A stretch of 64,000 nt of DNA, from NCBI GenBank assembly GCA_947484275.1, contig CANKOY010000004.1, positions 1 to 64,000 of the forward strand, read 5' to 3'. This stretch comes from Planctomycetota bacterium (GTDB taxonomy: Bacteria; Planctomycetota; UBA1135; GCA-002686595). The notes under the pieces are model-generated. The model was not told where the DNA came from. It saw only the letters and a list, made by a program, of their open reading frames with translations, and ran no database searches. Every line of letters starts with the position of its first letter. The stretch's first letter is position 1. Below are positions 60,306 through 64,000 of the stretch, piece after piece. Made by a program: the position numbers and the translations under genes.

Positions 60306-61472
60306 TCAACGCACGCTGTCGAGGTCGATCGAGGTTCTTTCGCGCGCGCTGATCAGCGCTGCCTCGAGAACGCGTTGTGTCTCGTAGGCGTCTGCAAAGT
60401 CAGGCAGAGGCACGATCGGCGCTTCGCCCGAGAGCACGCGCACGATGTCCGCGGCCTGGTTGATGAAGCCGTGCTCGTAGCCGAGCACGTGACCCTCCGG
60501 CCACCAATTCTCCGCGTAGGGATGTTCGCCGCCCACGGTGCACTGGATGGACTTCCAACCCTGCAGCCGTCGATCTTCGTTGGCGTCGAAGACCTCGAGC
60601 ACGTTCATCATCTCGAAGGAGAAGCGCAGTGACCCGCGCTCTGCGTTGATCTCGATCGTGTTGTCGTTGAAGTGGCCTGGAGCCAGCCGCGTGGCCTCGA
60701 AGCTCGCAGTGGCCCCGCCGCGGAAACTGGCCAGGAAGGCCACGCAGTCGTCCACATCCGACTTCGACTTGCGCGAACTGCCGGCAACGCTGCGCTGGGC
60801 AACAAACGTGCGCGCCACTGCGCCGTGGATCTCGCGCAGCTCATCCCCGGTCAAGAAACGCGCGAGATCGACGATGTGCGCGTTCAAATCCCCATGGGCG
60901 CCCGAGCCGGCAATTTTCTTCTGAAAGCGCCAGGACATCGGAGTCTTCGGCCCACCCCAGCCTTGGAGGTAGCGCGCGCGGACGTGAATGACCTTGCCGA
61001 AGCGCTTTTCTCGCAAGAGTTGCCACGCGAGCGCGATCGCCGGCGCGCGGCGGTAGTTGAACCAGACGAAAGTGCGCTGCTTCTTGGCCATTCGCGCGGC
61101 GTCGCGCATGGCTCGGGCGTCTGCCAGCGTGCCCGCCAGGGGCTTTTCGCAGGCCACGTGCTTCTTCGCCGCGAGACACTCCAGCGCCTGCTCCGCGTGC
61201 ACATCGTTGGGCGTACCAATGTCCACCAGGTCGATCTCAGGGTCGCGCGCAAGTTCGCGCCAATCGCCGGTGGAATGAGCCCAGCCGAATCGCTGTGCGA
61301 ATGCCTCCAAGGAGCGCGCGTCACGCGCCGCGATCGTGCCCAGCTCGATCCTGCGCTTGAGGTCGAAGAACTTCGCCGCCTGGGACCAGGCGTTCGAGTG
61401 GGCCTTGCCCATGAACTTCTGCCCGATCAGGCCGATGCGCAGGGCCGGGCGCTGAGCTTGCCTGGGTTTCAT
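60306..61472 (-). CDS. Gfo/Idh/MocA-family oxidoreductase
   Basis: A 388-residue NAD(P)-dependent dehydrogenase. The Rossmann loop is [16 protein letters not shown] near residue 14, and the family's EKP motif is in [31 protein letters not shown] carries the catalytic-region His. The frame runs up to 61979, but [20 protein letters not shown] is the natural start. Family members oxidise or reduce sugars and inositols; together with DUF1080 and the isomerase gene, a 3-keto-sugar route is plausible. First gene of the minus-strand cluster, divergent from the FG-GAP gene at 61730. Confidence 0.93.
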   Translation of the reverse strand: MKPRQAQRPALRIGLIGQKFMGKAHSNAWSQAAKFFDLKRRIELGTIAARDARSLEAFAQRFGWAHSTGDWRELARDPEIDLVDIGTPNDVHAEQALECLAAKKHVACEKPLAGTLADARAMRDAARMAKKQRTFVWFNYRRAPAIALAWQLLREKRFGKVIHVRARYLQGWGGPKTPMSWRFQKKIAGSGAHGDLNAHIVDLARFLTGDELREIHGAVARTFVAQRSVAGSSRKSKSDVDDCVAFLASFRGGATASFEATRLAPGHFNDNTIEINAERGSLRFSFEMMNVLEVFDANEDRRLQGWKSIQCTVGGEHPYAENWWPEGHVLGYEHGFINQAADIVRVLSGEAPIVPLPDFADAYETQRVLEAALISARERTSIDLDSVR

Positions 61473-61729
61473 GGCGTCTTTCGGAGGTCGGGTGGGCCGG
61501 GTCGAGGGTACTGCCCCACCACAGGGGTGCAGCGTTGTAGCGCACCGGCCTGCGGGCGTCGAAGGTCGATTTTCGGGCCCGACTCTCCCATGGCTGGGCC
61601 GGCGGCCTGGCGATCGACGCACCGACGCAGGTCCGAGCACCCGAGATCCCGCGCAGCCTCGGATGGAACCCCTGGTCTGACTATGCGCGGGGCAGGTCCC
61701 GCGCTCTTCGTCCGCCCCCCCCAAGCTCC

Positions 61730-63418
61730 ATGACCATCCAATCCTGCTTACTTCGTGGCCTGGCGTCCGCCACCCTCCTCCTGGCGATCTCGGCGCCCTC
61801 CACGGCCCAAACTGGGGTCGCATCGATTCTCTACGAGTACCCCGGCGCCAGCGGAGAGCACCTGGGCTCGGCCGTGGCCGAAATCGGCGACGTCGACAGC
61901 GATTCGAGGCCCGACTACGTCGTGGGCGCGGTGGGCTGGAACAACTGGCGCGGACAAGTGCGCGTGCTCTCCAGTTCACGCGGAACAGTGCTCTACACGC
62001 TGGAGGGCGGCACGGCCGGCGATCGCTTTGGCCATTCCATCGCGCCCCTGGGGGACATGAACGGCGATTGCGTCAATGACTTCATCGTCGGCGCGCCCTT
62101 GGCCAGCGGGGCCACCCCGGGATGTGGACGCGTGTACGTCTACTCAGGCCGAAACGGATCGCTCCTGTTCGTGCGCGACGGCATCGGCGCCAACGATCAT
62201 ATGGGCTGGAGCGTCGCGTCGCTGGGCGATCTCGACTGGGACGGCATCGACGAATTCGCCGGCGGCGCGATCGACGACGATGACTTCGGGCTCTCCTCCG
62301 GATCTGTGCGCGCGTGGTCCGGCGCCACAGGAGCCACGATGTTCACACTATTCGGCACCAAGACCAATCAGCTGTTCGGAGCATCGCTCATCTCGGTGGG
62401 CGACCGCAACAACGACGTCGTGCCGGAATTTGCGGTGGGCGGTCCGTCGATCACGGGCTCCGCGGACAGCGGCCTAGTGCGCATTTTCTCCGGCTTCGAT
62501 CGTGCTTTGATGACGACCATCGTCGGCTCCAGTGCAGGGGACAACTTCGGAATTTCCCTGGCGACGATCGGTGACGTGGACAACGACGGGAACACCGACT
62601 TGTCTATCGGTGCTCCGCAAGTCTCGCCGATGGACGCGGGCTTCGTTGAAGTTCATGTCGCGAGCGGCGGGCCGGCCTTCCTGCGGGTCATCGGGAATGC
62701 CAGCGGCGATCGCTTCGGCGCGCGCGTCTCTCCCGCAGGCGACGTCAACACAGATGGCGTGCCGGACTTCGTCGTCGGCGCACCTGGCGAGGATCTTCCC
62801 GGCGCGCAGGACACCGGTAGTTTGCGGTTCTTCTCCGGCATCAATGGAGCGCTCCTGTCCGCGCGCCACGGAGTCGAATTTGGGATGCAGCTCGGCGTCG
62901 CCATGGCTGGCGCCAGCGATGTCAATGAAGACGGACAGCCGGACCTCGTTGTCGGTTCGCCGGGAAACCTCGCTTTGACCCTCGCTCCGGGGAACGCGTT
63001 GGTGATTTCAACGAACCCACTGGCGCTGTGGGCCACGGACTACATCGTCAGCGCTTCCCAGCCGTCGACTCCGACGTTGACGCTCGACGTGGGAGCCGCC
63101 TACGGGGGCATGACCTACCGCGTACTAGGATCGATCACCGGAATGTCGCCGCAGTCAAACCTCGGGAACCTGCAGTTGCCCCTGGCGGCGGATCGCTACC
63201 TGAAGCACACGCTGGCGTCGCCGATCAACGCGCTGATCCAAGGTGGCAGCGGGCAGCTGGACGCGAACGGCCGCGCCCAGGTGACCTTTACGCCGAACGC
63301 GGCGCTGCTCGGTCCGCTCTACAGCGGCTTGACCCTCTATCACGCCTTCGTGGTGTTTGATGCCCTCGGTCAACCGTTGATGGCGTCGAACCCGGTGCCC
63401 GTGACACTGACGCCCTGA
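61730..63418 (+). CDS. FG-GAP repeat secreted protein with C-terminal module
   Basis: A 562-residue protein with a clear signal peptide (LLRGLASATLLLAISAPSTA). Seven FG-GAP blades follow, each with FG/LG plus calcium loop: DVDSDSRPDYVVGAV, DMNGDCVNDFIVGAP, DLDWDGIDEFAGGAI, DRNNDVVPEFAVGGP, DVDNDGNTDLSIGAP, DVNTDGVPDFVVGAP and DVNEDGQPDLVVGSP. After the propeller, residues about 431-562 form a distinct beta-rich module (SASQPSTPTLTLDVGAAYGG to the final NPVPVTLTP) that is absent from the relative at 17971. It is different from the Cys-containing module at 13134/50797. Probably a surface-displayed propeller. Confidence 0.87.
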   Translation: MTIQSCLLRGLASATLLLAISAPSTAQTGVASILYEYPGASGEHLGSAVAEIGDVDSDSRPDYVVGAVGWNNWRGQVRVLSSSRGTVLYTLEGGTAGDRFGHSIAPLGDMNGDCVNDFIVGAPLASGATPGCGRVYVYSGRNGSLLFVRDGIGANDHMGWSVASLGDLDWDGIDEFAGGAIDDDDFGLSSGSVRAWSGATGATMFTLFGTKTNQLFGASLISVGDRNNDVVPEFAVGGPSITGSADSGLVRIFSGFDRALMTTIVGSSAGDNFGISLATIGDVDNDGNTDLSIGAPQVSPMDAGFVEVHVASGGPAFLRVIGNASGDRFGARVSPAGDVNTDGVPDFVVGAPGEDLPGAQDTGSLRFFSGINGALLSARHGVEFGMQLGVAMAGASDVNEDGQPDLVVGSPGNLALTLAPGNALVISTNPLALWATDYIVSASQPSTPTLTLDVGAAYGGMTYRVLGSITGMSPQSNLGNLQLPLAADRYLKHTLASPINALIQGGSGQLDANGRAQVTFTPNAALLGPLYSGLTLYHAFVVFDALGQPLMASNPVPVTLTP

Positions 63419-63564
63419 ACTGCAGTTTTTCGCGTGAACGAAGTTCCGCGGCGCGTCTGCGCGGATCCCGGGCCATCCTGGGGTCCGCGCGCTCGTTCGC
63501 AGTGCGCCGCGAGGAATGGGTTTGCAGCCTGGAGCTCCATGGGCGAGGATCGCCTCTCTGCCCC

Positions 63565-64000
63565 ATGCACTCGATCCACGCTGCTCTCGCACTGATTCTT
63601 TTGGCCGCGCCGTTCGCGCCTGTCCAGAAGCGCCCCAGGCCGCCCCCGCCGCCCAAGGCGCTGCGGATGGTCTGCACGCCGACCACAGTTGCCTTTGACG
63701 GAGGACCGGCCGTTGCAGCCGTCAATTCCATTGCCGAAGCCCTGACGCGCGCGGCTCCCGGTGCGCGGATCGAGCTCGGCAGCGGTGTCTACAAGGGCAT
63801 CGGCATCGGCTACGACCGCGACGCGGCCTGGAACGCGCGGACCTCGGGCGGCACGCGCGCCGCGCCGATCACGGTCGTTGGCGTCGGTGCCGTGCGCATC
63901 GCCGGCGACTCGGACACGATCACGTTCAGCCAGCAGATCAAGAACGGGTTCATCACGTTTGAGAACATCGAGCTGTCTGCGGGAACGCGCTCCGCGGTGC
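63565..64000 (+). CDS. Secreted beta-helix-like protein, 5' fragment
   Basis: The frame opens at ATG 63565 and is still open at the window end, giving 145 residues. A short signal peptide (HAALALILLAAPFAP) is followed by a proline-rich linker and then SIAEALTRAAPGARIELGSG, VYKGIGIGY, APITVVGVGAVRIAGDS and NGFITFENIELSAGTR. The pattern of a predicted pathway step 'LTRAAPGARIELGSGVY' plus repeating V/I-x-I-x-G strands is typical of the first turns of right-handed parallel beta-helix (pectate-lyase-like) proteins. The catalytic part, if any, lies outside the window. Confidence 0.6.
   Translation, partial: MHSIHAALALILLAAPFAPVQKRPRPPPPPKALRMVCTPTTVAFDGGPAVAAVNSIAEALTRAAPGARIELGSGVYKGIGIGYDRDAAWNARTSGGTRAAPITVVGVGAVRIAGDSDTITFSQQIKNGFITFENIELSAGTRSAV

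Overview
The window comes from a high-GC, free-living bacterium that is most likely a member of the Planctomycetota. This rests on gene content, not on a marker gene. The window holds five FG-GAP/VCBS propeller proteins, three carboxypeptidase-regulatory-like repeat proteins, a DUF1080/PA14/sugar-dehydrogenase fusion beside Gfo/Idh/MocA and sugar-phosphate-isomerase genes, a long Cys/Asp repeat protein, HDOD and GGDEF-like proteins, and a MamK-like actin. Clear Shine-Dalgarno sequences are rare; only three starts show one. No rRNA, tRNA, CRISPR array, insertion sequence or phage gene was seen.

Layout, left to right. 1-13 kb: a truncated gene, a divergent pair of secreted/anchored proteins, then a plus-strand run with hutH and hutU separated by a TerB-like protein, a GYF-AIM24 protein and a 999-residue repeat protein. 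13-18 kb: a minus-strand secreted protein, then a minus-strand trio (HDOD, degenerate GGDEF, MamK-like actin) with an intrinsic terminator after the actin gene. 18-25.6 kb: an FG-GAP protein facing a tightly overlapping four-gene operon (ABC ATPase-permease fusion, PDZ lipoprotein, two FG-GAP proteins). 25.8-34.6 kb: a bioF-like/lysA pair, then minus-strand SSS symporter, sugar kinase, a lipoprotein with a pseudo-phosphoesterase and PQQ propeller, and citrate synthase. 34.9-38.6 kb: NYN-domain protein coupled to NamZ, facing nagB, a CheC/CheX-like protein and a small ORF. 39-46 kb: minus-strand TPR protein, an ECF sigma factor with an anti-sigma-like repeat protein, PrmA, CrcB and HupE. 46-51 kb: MBOAT and AlgX/AlgJ-like O-acetylation genes followed by a second ECF/anti-sigma pair. 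51-54 kb: the Cys/Asp repeat protein. 54-61.5 kb: a five-gene minus-strand carbohydrate cluster. 61.7-64 kb: an FG-GAP protein and the start of a beta-helix-like secreted protein.

How the genes fit together. Housekeeping and catabolic functions (histidine degradation, lysine biosynthesis, citrate synthase, peptidoglycan amino-sugar salvage, oxidised-sugar catabolism) are interspersed with a large secreted and surface proteome. The parts that best merit follow-up are the actin/HDOD/GGDEF-like operon, the ABC-PDZ-FG-GAP operon, a C-terminal module shared by two unrelated secreted proteins, and the repeat ladder in the 1061-residue protein. Assignments rest on motifs read by eye; no database search was possible.
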